Shown here in pieces: positions 36,134 through 45,971 of a stretch of 64,000 nt of DNA. The notes under the pieces were generated by a model. It saw only the letters and a list, made by a program, of their open reading frames with translations, did not search any database and had not been told where the DNA came from. The DNA is from Paenibacillus sp. N3.4 (GTDB lineage: Bacteria; Bacillota; Bacilli; Paenibacillales; NBRC-103111): assembly GCF_008017805.1 (NCBI RefSeq), contig NZ_VRTT01000026.1, positions 1 to 64,000 on the forward strand. Direction: 5' to 3'. Both the position numbers and the translations under genes were made by a program. Within the stretch, counting starts at the first letter, position 1. Each line of letters starts with the position of its first letter.

Positions 36134-39100
36134 ATGGCAGATGGCGGTGATTCGTACAAGATTGAGCTTGATCGATGGAGCATAAAGAATAATGGTACGG
36201 AAGCCATAAAGACAAGCAAAGGAATCAATGATGCATTAAAGTACGCTGCCGATCAAGGGTATGTCGAAGTCATACTTCCTTTGGGAACATACTTAATTGA
36301 TGAGAACAATCCTATTGAGCCTCAAAGCTATATGACATTAAACTTAAATGGTTCGACACTAAAAATCCAGACTAACGGCTTAGTCGGTTACGCAGTTATC
36401 TTATTCCAAAGAAACCAGCAGTATTCAAGAATTACCAACGGAATCATACAAGGTGACAAGGATACTCATGATTACATGACGATTAGAAGCACACATGAAG
36501 GAGGACATGGAATTTATGTAGATAATACCCCATTAATTGGTTCAAACATCAGATTCCTTACCCTAGATAACCTTGAAATTTTTAATTGCACGGGTGATGG
36601 GATTGGTTTGGGGAGTTTATATGGTCAGATTGCTGGTTACAGTTTTGATAGTAAGTTTGAAAATGGCGGAATTAGTCTGACAGATGGATCCTTAGTAGCG
36701 AATGGCAATCGAATTAGGTCATCTGTAAAGATTGATTTGAGTGATTCTCATATCGTGAAGTGGGGATACTTTGGACTTTATGGCGATAGTTACGGTGGAC
36801 TTGGTGCAGGTATAACCTCATCTCTGTATGACGTCATTTTTTATAACAAAGACAATACATTTTATTCGGCCAAATCCAACGTGCAATTTCATGATGAGGT
36901 ACAAGTTCCTAAAGGGCCAAGCTATGCTAAAATAGTTGTTCATCAGAGTGTAGTGCCCGCCGCTGGACAAACCACAATAACGTTGAAAGTTGTTGAATTC
37001 GCTAAGAATGTGTACATTGAGAAATGTCATATACACGATTGCAGAAGGCTAGGGATATCTGTTAGTGGTGCAAAGCAAGTATATATAAGGGGAAATGAAA
37101 TCCACCATATCAAAGGAACTGCTCCGCAAGGGGCTATAGATATTGAGGACATGTATGGTTTTAATCAATATATTTATATAGAAAACAATCATTTACACGA
37201 TAATGAGTTCTATAACATAGTTGCTGTTGCTGGTAAACATATCAGCATAACGAACAATGCAATTAATGGTGGTACGCTTGCAATTAATGTAAATGTAGAT
37301 AAGGCAGTAATTGACGGAAATGATTTAAGAGATGTAGGCGCTCAGCTAGCGGGAGAAATTATTTTTTCCAATAATCATCTCTACGCTACGAAAATCGTGC
37401 TCAGTGCTGGGGATCGAGAGATACTTATAAATGGATGCTTATTTCATAATAGTGCACTAAACATAAATAGGGATAAAGCTTATAGTGTTAACATTAATAA
37501 TTGTAAATTTAGTAATGATAAGGATTTCTTTAGTTCATTTGCAGGTTTAGGTGCTACGATAAGCTTCTCTATCGAGCCGCAAATATTCTCGGATTGCGTC
37601 ATTGAAGGCGGTGGCGTCCAAGGAAGCAGCTTAACATGGGTTGCTAATGAAACGAAAAATGGCTGGATACTAAACAACATGACTTTAACTAGTACCAAGC
37701 ATGATCAAAATATTATTACTGGTTTGCCGCCAGGCAGTTATTTGGGTTGTAGGTTTATTAATCCTGGTCCATTATCCATCGTCAACAACCCCCAAGCTGA
37801 ATATGAATTTAATGGATGCAGCTTTGATTGGGATACGTATACATTATTTTCGACTGCAATAAATAAGAAAACTGCTATCTTTCAGGTGAGCAATAGCCTT
37901 TTTTCAGGTAAGCAAAATCCTGCCTTTTACTTCGCTGATATAGGGGGGGAAATAATATTTACCCAAAATATATTTAATTATCCTGTTTCTACATCAATTG
38001 GAGTTATGATTGATTTTGGATGGCAGACGTTTAGTAGTGAATGTATTACTTTAGATGGAAATAAATTCAAATCAAATATAGCCTTGAAAGCGATTAATGC
38101 GAGCGATCCCAGATCCTCATTGACGCAAATTATTTTTAAAAATAATGTTGTCAAGACTGCTGTCGTCAATATCTTGGTAAATCCTAAACATCTACAACTA
38201 AATAATATTATCGATGGAATTCTGGATTCAAAAGTTAGCAATGGTATAACTCTGCCGGCAGCAGTTACCAATCTGGCAGTGGGAAAGACAACCTCTGGTA
38301 CGATACAGGTGACTTGGACAGCTTCGATTTCACCAGATATCGCAAAGTATGAAGTGGCGTATAGTACAGATGGGACCAATTTTACTATCGTTAATGACGC
38401 TGTAGTCGGGACTTCATGTACTTTAACAGGCTTGACCGCAAGCACTCTTTATATCATTAGAATAACTGCAATTGATTCCTCCAATAACCGTTCTCTAAAC
38501 AATTCAACCATACAAATATTAACAGAAAATGCGCTCAGTGGTCCCAATCCTGTAACAAGTTTAACAACAGGCACCTTAACTCCTACTTCCATAAACGTGT
38601 TGTGGACACCATCAACGTCTCCCGCTGCCAGTAATACCGAAATTGCTTATTCATCGGATACAATAAATTATGCTGTAGCAGGGATCGTAGATAAGGGAGT
38701 CAACTCGTTTACTGTGACGGGGCTAACTGCTGGTAAAGCATATATGATTCGTGTAATGACTCTTGATGCATCTAGAAATAGGTCTATAGCAACCACGATA
38801 TCAGCTACGACTGCTGCGAATGGAGTACCTGACACGACTGCACCGGTAGTCAAATCGTACCCAGATAGCGTGACTTTTGCTTCAAATCAGACATTATTAG
38901 CGAATCTTATAGCCAATAAGGAAGCGACTATATATTACACAACCAATGGGGTTACTCCAACGGCAGCAAGTTCAATATATAGTTCTCCAATCCCCATTAG
39001 TACCACGACCACGCTGAAATACTATGCTGTAGACGCTTCGCTGAATGCGTCCAATGTGATGACATCAACCTATAGCAAGCAAACATTTGCGATACCAAAT

Positions 39101-39787
39101 ATTACAACAGTGACAAACGGTCTACTTCACAGTTACGATTTCAGTCAAGATACGGGTACGGCTCAAACTGACTTAACCGGCGCTATGCCTCTGGCTCTTA
39201 ACGGATACAAAACGGATGGAACAGAAGGTAGACAAGGAGCAGGATTGAAATCGACAGGCACTGGCTATGCTAATAACTCTGATATAGCTAACCTCGGACT
39301 AAGTGCAGGCAATTCGTTTACAGTTGTTTTAATGGGAGCTATCAATATGGGGACTTTCTCTAATAACTTCTTCAGTAGTAATAAGAATAATACAGCCATC
39401 GAGATAGGCATCCCTCTTACTAGTATCCTGGGAAGATTTCAAATAGGCACATATAACGTAGGCGCGCTACATGTCCATCCTCAGGTGGTGGTCGCAGACA
39501 CTACAAATGGGAATACAGCAATTGCGAGAGATGATGCAGCTACAGCTGCTTCATCCATAAGCAATGGTAAGGGCTATGTCATCCAACTGACCTATGATGC
39601 TAGTACCAAGCTAGTATCCTTATATCTGAACGGTACGCTTAACAAATCAAAAGTTGTCAATAACCACCTCAAGTTTGAGGGCTTAACAATCAGTAATAGT
39701 AATACAACGGTATATGCTCTCTTAGTGTATAATAAAATACTCACCAGTACTGAATTAATTCAAGTGAGCAATGAGTTACTAACTTAA
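36134..39787 (+). CDS. large beta-helix protein with FN3 and carbohydrate-binding-like modules
   Basis: 1217 residues, no signal peptide. The start 'YKIELDRWSIKNNGTEAIKTSKGINDAL' resembles the head of phage tail-spike and appendage proteins. Residues about 20-700 form a right-handed beta-helix with many 'N-x-I/L' turns. Two FN3 modules (about 715-800 and 810-895), a chitobiase C-terminal-like domain ('EATIYYTTNGVTPT', about 905-975) and a LamG-like beta domain (about 990-1215) follow. Such helices often cleave or bind polysaccharide. In this EPS locus it could be an EPS-degrading or EPS-binding protein; the export route is unclear. A phage origin of the N-terminal part is inference. Confidence 0.8.
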   Translation: MADGGDSYKIELDRWSIKNNGTEAIKTSKGINDALKYAADQGYVEVILPLGTYLIDENNPIEPQSYMTLNLNGSTLKIQTNGLVGYAVILFQRNQQYSRITNGIIQGDKDTHDYMTIRSTHEGGHGIYVDNTPLIGSNIRFLTLDNLEIFNCTGDGIGLGSLYGQIAGYSFDSKFENGGISLTDGSLVANGNRIRSSVKIDLSDSHIVKWGYFGLYGDSYGGLGAGITSSLYDVIFYNKDNTFYSAKSNVQFHDEVQVPKGPSYAKIVVHQSVVPAAGQTTITLKVVEFAKNVYIEKCHIHDCRRLGISVSGAKQVYIRGNEIHHIKGTAPQGAIDIEDMYGFNQYIYIENNHLHDNEFYNIVAVAGKHISITNNAINGGTLAINVNVDKAVIDGNDLRDVGAQLAGEIIFSNNHLYATKIVLSAGDREILINGCLFHNSALNINRDKAYSVNINNCKFSNDKDFFSSFAGLGATISFSIEPQIFSDCVIEGGGVQGSSLTWVANETKNGWILNNMTLTSTKHDQNIITGLPPGSYLGCRFINPGPLSIVNNPQAEYEFNGCSFDWDTYTLFSTAINKKTAIFQVSNSLFSGKQNPAFYFADIGGEIIFTQNIFNYPVSTSIGVMIDFGWQTFSSECITLDGNKFKSNIALKAINASDPRSSLTQIIFKNNVVKTAVVNILVNPKHLQLNNIIDGILDSKVSNGITLPAAVTNLAVGKTTSGTIQVTWTASISPDIAKYEVAYSTDGTNFTIVNDAVVGTSCTLTGLTASTLYIIRITAIDSSNNRSLNNSTIQILTENALSGPNPVTSLTTGTLTPTSINVLWTPSTSPAASNTEIAYSSDTINYAVAGIVDKGVNSFTVTGLTAGKAYMIRVMTLDASRNRSIATTISATTAANGVPDTTAPVVKSYPDSVTFASNQTLLANLIANKEATIYYTTNGVTPTAASSIYSSPIPISTTTTLKYYAVDASLNASNVMTSTYSKQTFAIPNITTVTNGLLHSYDFSQDTGTAQTDLTGAMPLALNGYKTDGTEGRQGAGLKSTGTGYANNSDIANLGLSAGNSFTVVLMGAINMGTFSNNFFSSNKNNTAIEIGIPLTSILGRFQIGTYNVGALHVHPQVVVADTTNGNTAIARDDAATAASSISNGKGYVIQLTYDASTKLVSLYLNGTLNKSKVVNNHLKFEGLTISNSNTTVYALLVYNKILTSTELIQVSNELLT

Positions 39788-39836
39788 TAAGTCATTTGGA
39801 AAGAGGAAGATCGGCAAGCAGGTCGAAGTGTAAATT

Positions 39837-39877
39837 AAAAAAGTAAGCGGTGGGCTTATGCCCTCCTCTTACTTTTT
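39837..39877. terminator. bidirectional terminator between convergent genes
   Basis: AAAAAAGTAAG (39837-39847) pairs with CTTACTTTTTT (39868-39878) around a GC-rich inner stem. It serves the beta-helix gene on plus and the GT2 gene on minus. Confidence 0.8.
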
Positions 39878-39925
39878 TAGTTACATAAGTTTTTAAGGTT
39901 TGAATGACCCTGACTGTTGTAGAAC

Positions 39926-40981
39926 TTAGCAAACTTGAGATAAAACGTTGATAAGAATTTTTCTTGGCCGTGCTCTTCTATACATATCTTGACCTAATTT
40001 ATAAAGAAATTCTACATCTTTATTTCTGATGGCTAGTAAAAATTCTGAAGGAAAATACCTTGAAGCCCCTCCATTTGATGTACAATTCACAACTGTTTCA
40101 TTTAAAGTGTAGGATTCTATTAGAGCTTTAACTTCTAATTTAGTAAGTTTACTGTTAAATAAATTCGATAGACATGTTTTTAATGTATTAAGAAGCATTA
40201 TGCTGATCCCATTGTAGGATTTCTCTTCCGTATCTTCATAGTAATCATCAATGACTTCTTTTTGAATTAAATATCCATTAACCATATCTTCAAAAAGATA
40301 GGGTTGATATTTGCTTGTGAAACCACCTTGTCTATAATAATACAAGGGTTTATCAATCATTTTTAACGTATTGGTCTTTAACAATATTTCTAGGTTGCAA
40401 AAAAGATCGTCCCCTAAGAAATGAATCTTACTCAAATATTTACCAACACCTAAAAATAAGTCTTTTTTATATAACTTTGCACTTAATGATGAAGGAAATG
40501 GATGCCCATGAAAGTAAGCCGTTATCAGATGGCTTTTTATTTCTGATTTATGATAAATATTTTCCCCTTTAAAATACTTGTTATTAACTTCTCTCTTAAT
40601 AAAAACACCATTACCTAATACTCTATATGAATTACAAACAGCTATATCCAAATTATTTTCTATAACTTCATTATATAATAACTCAATAATCTTAGAATCA
40701 ACCCAATCATCAGCATCAACGAACATCACATATTTACCTATGGAGGCCTCGATCCCTTTTTTTCTTGTAGCAATACTTCCCTCGTTGAACTTATCTATAA
40801 CCATTATTCTACGATCAATTTTTTCATATCTTTTGCAGATATCTAAACTTTTATCTTTTGACCCATCATTGACTAAGATTAGTTCAAAGTCATTGAAAGT
40901 TTGATTAAGAATTGATTTTATGCACTTATGAAGCTTTTTTCCTGCATTGTAAATGGGTACAATTACGCTAACCGTTGGCAT
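39926..40981 (-). CDS. glycosyltransferase family 2
   Basis: 351 residues, start ATG with AGGAGG. 'VSVIVPIYNAGKKLHKCI' and the metal site 'MFVDADDWVDSK' near residue 90 mark a GT-A inverting enzyme. It is transcribed away from the main eps operon and has its own SinR-type operator, so it should be co-regulated with EPS. Donor and acceptor unknown. Confidence 0.88.
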   Translation of the reverse strand: MPTVSVIVPIYNAGKKLHKCIKSILNQTFNDFELILVNDGSKDKSLDICKRYEKIDRRIMVIDKFNEGSIATRKKGIEASIGKYVMFVDADDWVDSKIIELLYNEVIENNLDIAVCNSYRVLGNGVFIKREVNNKYFKGENIYHKSEIKSHLITAYFHGHPFPSSLSAKLYKKDLFLGVGKYLSKIHFLGDDLFCNLEILLKTNTLKMIDKPLYYYRQGGFTSKYQPYLFEDMVNGYLIQKEVIDDYYEDTEEKSYNGISIMLLNTLKTCLSNLFNSKLTKLEVKALIESYTLNETVVNCTSNGGASRYFPSEFLLAIRNKDVEFLYKLGQDMYRRARPRKILINVLSQVC

Positions 40982-41017
40982 AAAGACCTCCTAGTATTTG
41001 TAATCAAAAAAATAAAC

Positions 41018-41061
41018 GTTCTTTATAATGAACTATAATACTTGTATATTACCTTTTTCAA
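41018..41061 (-). promoter_or_regulatory. GT2 promoter with SinR-type operator
   Basis: On the minus strand TTGAAA (41061-41056) and TATAGT (41037-41032) are 18 bases apart. The palindrome GTTCTTTATAATGAAC (41018-41033 on plus) overlaps the -10 and the start. It has one mismatch to the consensus. Confidence 0.65.
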
Positions 41062-41187
41062 AATACTTAATCAAGAATTATTTTTATTTTATTCACCTAT
41101 TTAAATCCTCGGAAATTTCATGATTTCTTATATTCATTATAGGTTCACATTAGATCTGTGTGGCAGAAAAAGTGTAAAAATAGGGTA

Positions 41188-41216
41188 TTGACATGTTCTT
41201 TATAAAGAACTAAAAT
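41188..41216 (+). promoter_or_regulatory. promoter with SinR-type operator in the spacer
   Basis: TTGACA (41188-41193), then one base, then the perfect GTTCTTTATAAAGAAC (41195-41210), then TAAAAT (41211-41216): a 17-base spacer filled by the operator. The layout is the same as at 26103. It drives the serine acetyltransferase-like gene and perhaps the genes beyond. Confidence 0.85.
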
Positions 41217-41271
41217 AACTTTATTAGGGTTATTATTTTAGGCAAAAAATCAGTAGTGGAGAAGTGATCAT

Positions 41272-41859
41272 TTGAGTTTAAAAGAGTTAAAAAAGTATTG
41301 GTATTCCGATTTATTTCGCTATGAAGAGACGCAACACGTCAATTTGAAGAAGTTGATTTTACGTCAATACTTGTCTCCTGGGTTTCGGTATTCCTTTTGG
41401 TTGCGTCTATGTAAATACTTAAGTGGCAAAAACAAATTGTGGTCTCCTCTTTACTTCCTGGCAATGCTTATTTTACAGCGATATAAATATAAATTCGGAA
41501 TTGATATATCCCCCAAAACGGTTATTGGCTCTGGATTTTATATCGGCCATTTTGGAGGAATCGTTGTTAATAGCATGGCAGTCATTGGGAAAAATTGCAA
41601 CCTTAGTCAAGGGGTAACGATTGGAATGGCTAATAGAGGGAAGAATAAAGGTGTTGCAGTGATTGGTGACAATGTATACATAGGACCAGGAGCAAAGATT
41701 GTTGGAGCTGTTAAAATTGGTGATAATGCTGCAATTGGTGCTAATTGTGTAGTGACGAAGGATGTACCTGAACACGCAGTTGTTGTTGGGGTTCCAGGCA
41801 AAGTTATTTCAATGAGTGGTTCAAAGGGCTATATCGGAAATACAAACTACATATTTTAG
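41272..41859 (+). CDS. serine O-acetyltransferase-like hexapeptide protein of the EPS locus
   Basis: 195 residues, start TTG 41272 with TGGAGAAG eight bases upstream. The hexapeptide helix 'GIDISPKTVIGSGFYIGHFGG' and 'VVTKDVPEHAVVVGVPGKV' match the short CysE-like enzymes common in polysaccharide loci. It lacks the full N-terminal domain of true CysE (about 270 residues), so it probably acetylates a sugar rather than serine. It has its own SinR-type promoter. Confidence 0.82.
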   Translation: MSLKELKKYWYSDLFRYEETQHVNLKKLILRQYLSPGFRYSFWLRLCKYLSGKNKLWSPLYFLAMLILQRYKYKFGIDISPKTVIGSGFYIGHFGGIVVNSMAVIGKNCNLSQGVTIGMANRGKNKGVAVIGDNVYIGPGAKIVGAVKIGDNAAIGANCVVTKDVPEHAVVVGVPGKVISMSGSKGYIGNTNYIF

Positions 41860-41894
41860 TTAAGCAGATAAACAGCATGACTATGTGTAGGGGT

Positions 41895-41961
41895 GTTCTT
41901 TATGAAGAACTAAAGGTGGCATTCACGATTTTTTTTTCTTAAAAAGTTCTTTATAAAGAAC
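41895..41961 (+). promoter_or_regulatory. two SinR-type operators before the main eps operon
   Basis: GTTCTTTATGAAGAAC (41895-41910) and GTTCTTTATAAAGAAC (41946-41961), 51 bases apart. Unlike 26103 and 41188, no good -35 flanks them, so the start of transcription is uncertain; a further promoter may lie in 41962-42070. A stem AATACC...GGTATT is at 41988-42016. I see no known leader RNA. Confidence 0.7.
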
Positions 41962-42070
41962 AATCTTGATGGAATGACTTAACAAGTAATACCTCTTTAC
42001 CGTTCCCTAAAGGTATTAAAGGATTTAAATATACGGTCTTTCCTCTAAGGCCCTATACTTAAGAACTTTA

Positions 42071-43918
42071 ATGAAAGGGTGGATTATTCTGTCATATCGT
42101 CAACGTTTATCTCTTTTAATCACAATAGACTCTGTCATCGTGTTAACTTCCATTTGCTTTAGTTACTTTTTATTAAGTGCTAACTTCCGTGTTCTCTCTT
42201 TTCCATTGGTTGTTAGTTCAATAACCTTGCTGCTTAGTCATCATATCTTTTCGTTCATTTATAAGCTTTATAAGAAAGCATGGGAGCATGCAAGCATCAC
42301 CGAGCTGTTGTTTATTTTTAAAGCGATCACTTTCTCGATGATTACGGTTGCTTTTGTTCAGCAAATCATTGTCCATGATATTTACTTTCGATTGTTGGCA
42401 GTGACATGGATGTTGTATTTGTTATTAATTGGAGGCTCTCGTTTCTGCTGGAGACTCATTGTTACTACCTATATGAATAAGGCCTTGAATAAAAAAAGAT
42501 CGTTGATTGTTGGTGCAGGCTCAGCTGGGACGATGGTCGCGAGACAATTAATTAAAAGTAATGATGCTGAATTCGTTCCTGTCGTCTTCATCGATGACAA
42601 TGTAAACATTCACGGCCTGCACATACTAGGCATACCCGTATATGGCGGGGTTGAGCAAATCGAAAAAGCAGTGAAAGAGCTAAACATCGACAATATTATT
42701 ATCGCTATTCCATCCTTGGGGAAAAAAGAATTAAACCTTATTTTCCAAGAATGCTCGAAAACAAAAGCAAGGACGCAAACTCTTCCCATGTTGGAGGATT
42801 TGGTATCAGGAAAGCTGTCAGTGAATCATTTCATGGATGTGCAGGTCGAAGATTTGCTGGGCCGTCAACCCATTGAGCTGGATATTGAAAGTATTTCAGA
42901 ATATATCACGGGCAAGGTGGTTTTGGTTACGGGTGCCGGTGGTTCAATTGGCTCCGAAGTTTGTCGTCAGGTGACGAAGTTTAACCCTCAGAAGTTAATT
43001 TTGTTAGGTCACGGCGAGAACAGCATTTACAGTATCGAGATGGAATTAAAAGACTCCAACGAGCATACAGAGATTGAATTCATAACAGAAATAGCGGATG
43101 TACAGGATGTCAAAAAAATGATGTCGATTATGAATAAATACCAGCCGAATGTCGTTTACCACGCCGCTGCGCATAAACATGTGCCTCTCATGGAAAGAAA
43201 TCCAGAAGAAGCCTTTAAGAACAATGTCATCGGTACGATGAATGTGGCCATGGCAGCAAATCAATACGAGGTCGATACATTCGTTATGATCTCTACAGAT
43301 AAAGCTGTCAATCCGACTAGTGTGATGGGCGCGACTAAACGCATGGCCGAAATGATCATTCAAGATATGGATAAAACGAGTAAGACGAAGTTCGTTGCTG
43401 TACGTTTCGGTAATGTGTTGGGGAGCCGTGGCAGCGTAATTCCTCGATTTAAGCAGCAAATTGTCAAAGGCGGTCCAGTATCTGTTACTCATCCCGATAT
43501 GATTCGTTATTTTATGACGATTCCAGAAGCCTCCAGATTAGTTATCCAAGCTGGTTCATTAGCTAGAGGCGGGGAGATTTTTGTTCTAGATATGGGAGAG
43601 CCTGTGAAAATTGTGGATCTGGCTAAGAATCTAATAAAGCTTTCAGGAAACTCACTAGAAGATATTGGAATTGAATTTACCGGTATGAGACCGGGAGAGA
43701 AGTTGTTTGAAGAGTTGTTAAAAGCAGATGAAATAGATGGAAAGCAGATATTTCCGAAAATTTATATTGGCAAAACGGCGAATCTGTATATGGAAGAAAT
43801 TAAAGAAATGATCTCTACATACGCTACGTTGGATAAAGAAAGTCTGAGAACACAATTATTGGATTTAGCAAATAGCAAAGTCATACCGATTCCGAAAAAT
43901 CTAGTCTCGATTGGCTAA
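42071..43918 (+). CDS. epsC: UDP-N-acetylglucosamine 4,6-dehydratase, membrane type (EpsC/PglF/CapD)
   Basis: 615 residues. Four N-terminal membrane helices (about 10-120), a Rossmann domain 'SLIVGAGSAGTMVARQL', then the catalytic SDR domain with 'VLVTGAGGSIGSEVCRQ' near 282 and 'SVMGATKRMAEM', where Met replaces the usual Tyr as in this subfamily. It makes the 4-keto-6-deoxy intermediate used by EpsN and EpsM for bacillosamine. It opens the main eps operon behind two SinR-type sites and is followed by galU after 15 bases. Confidence 0.92.
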   Translation: MKGWIILSYRQRLSLLITIDSVIVLTSICFSYFLLSANFRVLSFPLVVSSITLLLSHHIFSFIYKLYKKAWEHASITELLFIFKAITFSMITVAFVQQIIVHDIYFRLLAVTWMLYLLLIGGSRFCWRLIVTTYMNKALNKKRSLIVGAGSAGTMVARQLIKSNDAEFVPVVFIDDNVNIHGLHILGIPVYGGVEQIEKAVKELNIDNIIIAIPSLGKKELNLIFQECSKTKARTQTLPMLEDLVSGKLSVNHFMDVQVEDLLGRQPIELDIESISEYITGKVVLVTGAGGSIGSEVCRQVTKFNPQKLILLGHGENSIYSIEMELKDSNEHTEIEFITEIADVQDVKKMMSIMNKYQPNVVYHAAAHKHVPLMERNPEEAFKNNVIGTMNVAMAANQYEVDTFVMISTDKAVNPTSVMGATKRMAEMIIQDMDKTSKTKFVAVRFGNVLGSRGSVIPRFKQQIVKGGPVSVTHPDMIRYFMTIPEASRLVIQAGSLARGGEIFVLDMGEPVKIVDLAKNLIKLSGNSLEDIGIEFTGMRPGEKLFEELLKADEIDGKQIFPKIYIGKTANLYMEEIKEMISTYATLDKESLRTQLLDLANSKVIPIPKNLVSIG

Positions 43919-43933
43919 AAGGAGCAAACCATC

Positions 43934-44808
43934 ATGAAAGTAAGGAAAGCGATCATTCCCGCAGCAGGTCTAGGTACAAGATTCTTGCCTGCTACCAAGG
44001 CTATGCCCAAAGAAATGCTGCCCATCGTCGATAAACCCACCATTCAATTCATCGTTGAAGAAGCGATCGAGTCGGGAATCGAAGACATTATTATTGTGAC
44101 CGGTAAAGGGAAAAGAGCGATCGAGGATCATTTTGATAATTGCTTTGAGCTCGAACAAAATTTGTTTGAGAAACAAAAGTTCGAGTTATTAACGGAAGTT
44201 CAAAAATCGTCCAGAGTAGAAATCCATTATATCCGTCAAAAGGAACCTAAGGGTCTGGGACACGCTATCTGGTGCGCACGCAAGTTCATCGGTGATGAAC
44301 GTTTGCGGTACTCCTCGGCGACGATATTGTTCGGGCGGATACGCCTTGCTTAAAGCAAATGATCAATCAATATGAACAGCGTGAAGCCTCCATTATTGGT
44401 GTACAGCATGTATCGGTTGATGAGGTGTCTCGATACGGAATTGTTGATGGTATGGAAATCAACAAGCGTCTCTTTAGCGTTAATCACTTAGTGGAGAAGC
44501 CGAAGAAAGAGGATGCACCCTCGAACCTTGCAATCATGGGCCGCTATATTTTAACACCTAGGATTTTTGAGATCCTTAGTCATCTAGAACCGGGATCCGG
44601 TGGGGAAATCCAGCTTACGGATGCTATTGCTGAGTTAAATCGTCTTGAATCTGTGTATGCGTACGAATTTGAAGGCAAACGATTCGATGTGGGCGAGAAA
44701 TTAGGTTTTATACAAACATCCATCGATTACGCGCTCCAGCGTGAGGATTTAAAATACGAGCTGTTGAAATACCTCTCTTCGATCTTGGAGAAGGAACTCA
44801 TTAAGTAG
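43934..44808 (+). CDS. galU: UTP-glucose-1-phosphate uridylyltransferase (one -1 frameshift)
   Basis: 291 residues when joined, the normal GalU length. Start ATG after AAAGGAGC. '[25 protein letters not shown]' is the nucleotide-binding signature (residue run split here only for description) and '[10 protein letters not shown]' is in the C-terminal half. The frame breaks near 44300: one extra C in 'GATGAA-CGTTTGCG' restores '[13 protein letters not shown]'. It makes UDP-glucose for EPS synthesis and for GalE downstream. Confidence 0.88.
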
Positions 44809-44817
44809 GGGATGCAG

Positions 44818-45971
44818 ATGCTTAAGAAAGTGTTATTTTGTGCAACGGTCGATTATCACTTTAATGCCTTCCATGTTCCTTATATGAAATGGTTCAAAGA
44901 GCAGGGATGGGAAGTCCATATTGCTGCGAACGGGAATATGGAGCTTCCGTATGTCGACAAGAAGTATAACGTTCCCATCCAAAGATCTCCGTTCCAGCAA
45001 GCCAACTTAAAAGCTTACTCGCAATTAAAGTCAATCATCCATGAGAATCACTATGATATCATCCATTGTCATACCCCGATGGGGGGCGTGCTGGCGCGCT
45101 TGGCAGCACGAAAAGCGAGGAAGAAGGGAACGAAGGTCATCTACACCGCGCATGGCTTTCACTTTGCAAAGGAGCGCCTCTCGTTCATTGGCTGGTGTAT
45201 TATCCGTTAGAGAAATTGCTTTCCTATCTAACCGATTGCTTAATAACGATTAATGAGGAGGACTACCAGCTAGCTGTTAATCACCGATTCCGGGCAAGTC
45301 GAGTTGAACTTGTTCACGGCGTTGGTGTGAATACAGAACGGTTTAAACCAGTGGAAAACTCCTATAAGCGTGAATTAAAGCAGGCAAACGGTTATCAACC
45401 GGATGACATTCTTCTCTTCTATGCAGCTGAGTTTAATGCCAATAAGAATCAACAAATGCTCATTCATGCCTTAGCTTCGGCCAAAGAGGATGTACCTAAT
45501 GTCAAGCTTCTGCTTGCCGGTGAAGGGGCATTGAAAGAACAATGCCGTGATCTAGCCGAACAATTACATATAGCCGATCAGATCGAATTTCTGGGGTACC
45601 GCAATGATATCGACCAACTATTGCAGATGTGTGATGTTGCCGTAGCTTCGAGCCTTCGTGAAGGGCTTCCGGTGAATCTAATGGAGGCTATGGCTAGTGG
45701 ACTTCCAATCATCGCAAGTGAAAACCGAGGGCATAATGAGTTGGTTCACAACGAGCAGAATGGCTGGCTTATCGTTCCTAATGATCAAGCAGCCATGGCA
45801 GAGAGAATCAAGCTGGTTGCTCATAACCAGGAATTAAGAATGAAGCTGGGGAAGAGCGGCCGAGAATTGATTGAAAGTCGATACGCCATTCATCAGGTAT
45901 TAGAAGAAAAGAGCAGGATATATTCCCTATTTATGGACGAAAAGGTGGAAGTCATGTGGGCGATCCAATAA
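44818..45971 (+). CDS. glycosyltransferase family 4 (EpsD-like; one -1 frameshift)
   Basis: About 384 residues when joined. Start ATG 44818 (or 44812) after TAGGGG. The N-terminal half has 'VLFCATVDYHFNAFHVPYMKW' and 'IHCHTPMGGVLARLAARKAR'; the C-terminal half has 'VASSLREGLPVNLMEAMASG'. The frame breaks near 45164, where one more T gives 'TAHGFHFCKGAPLVHWL'. The order after GalU matches Bacillus-type eps loci, where EpsD is a GT4. It overlaps the next gene by 16 bases. Confidence 0.85.

Noticed and set aside
36134..39787. Part of a prophage
   Set aside because: No other phage structural, lysis or replication genes are nearby; only the N-terminal similarity suggests phage origin.
40578..40904. 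108-codon plus-strand ORF opposite the GT2 gene
   Set aside because: It is a shadow of the minus-strand GT2, whose motifs are clear.
41862..42070. eps-associated RNA (EAR) leader
   Set aside because: No extended structured leader could be recognised; only operators and a short stem are visible.
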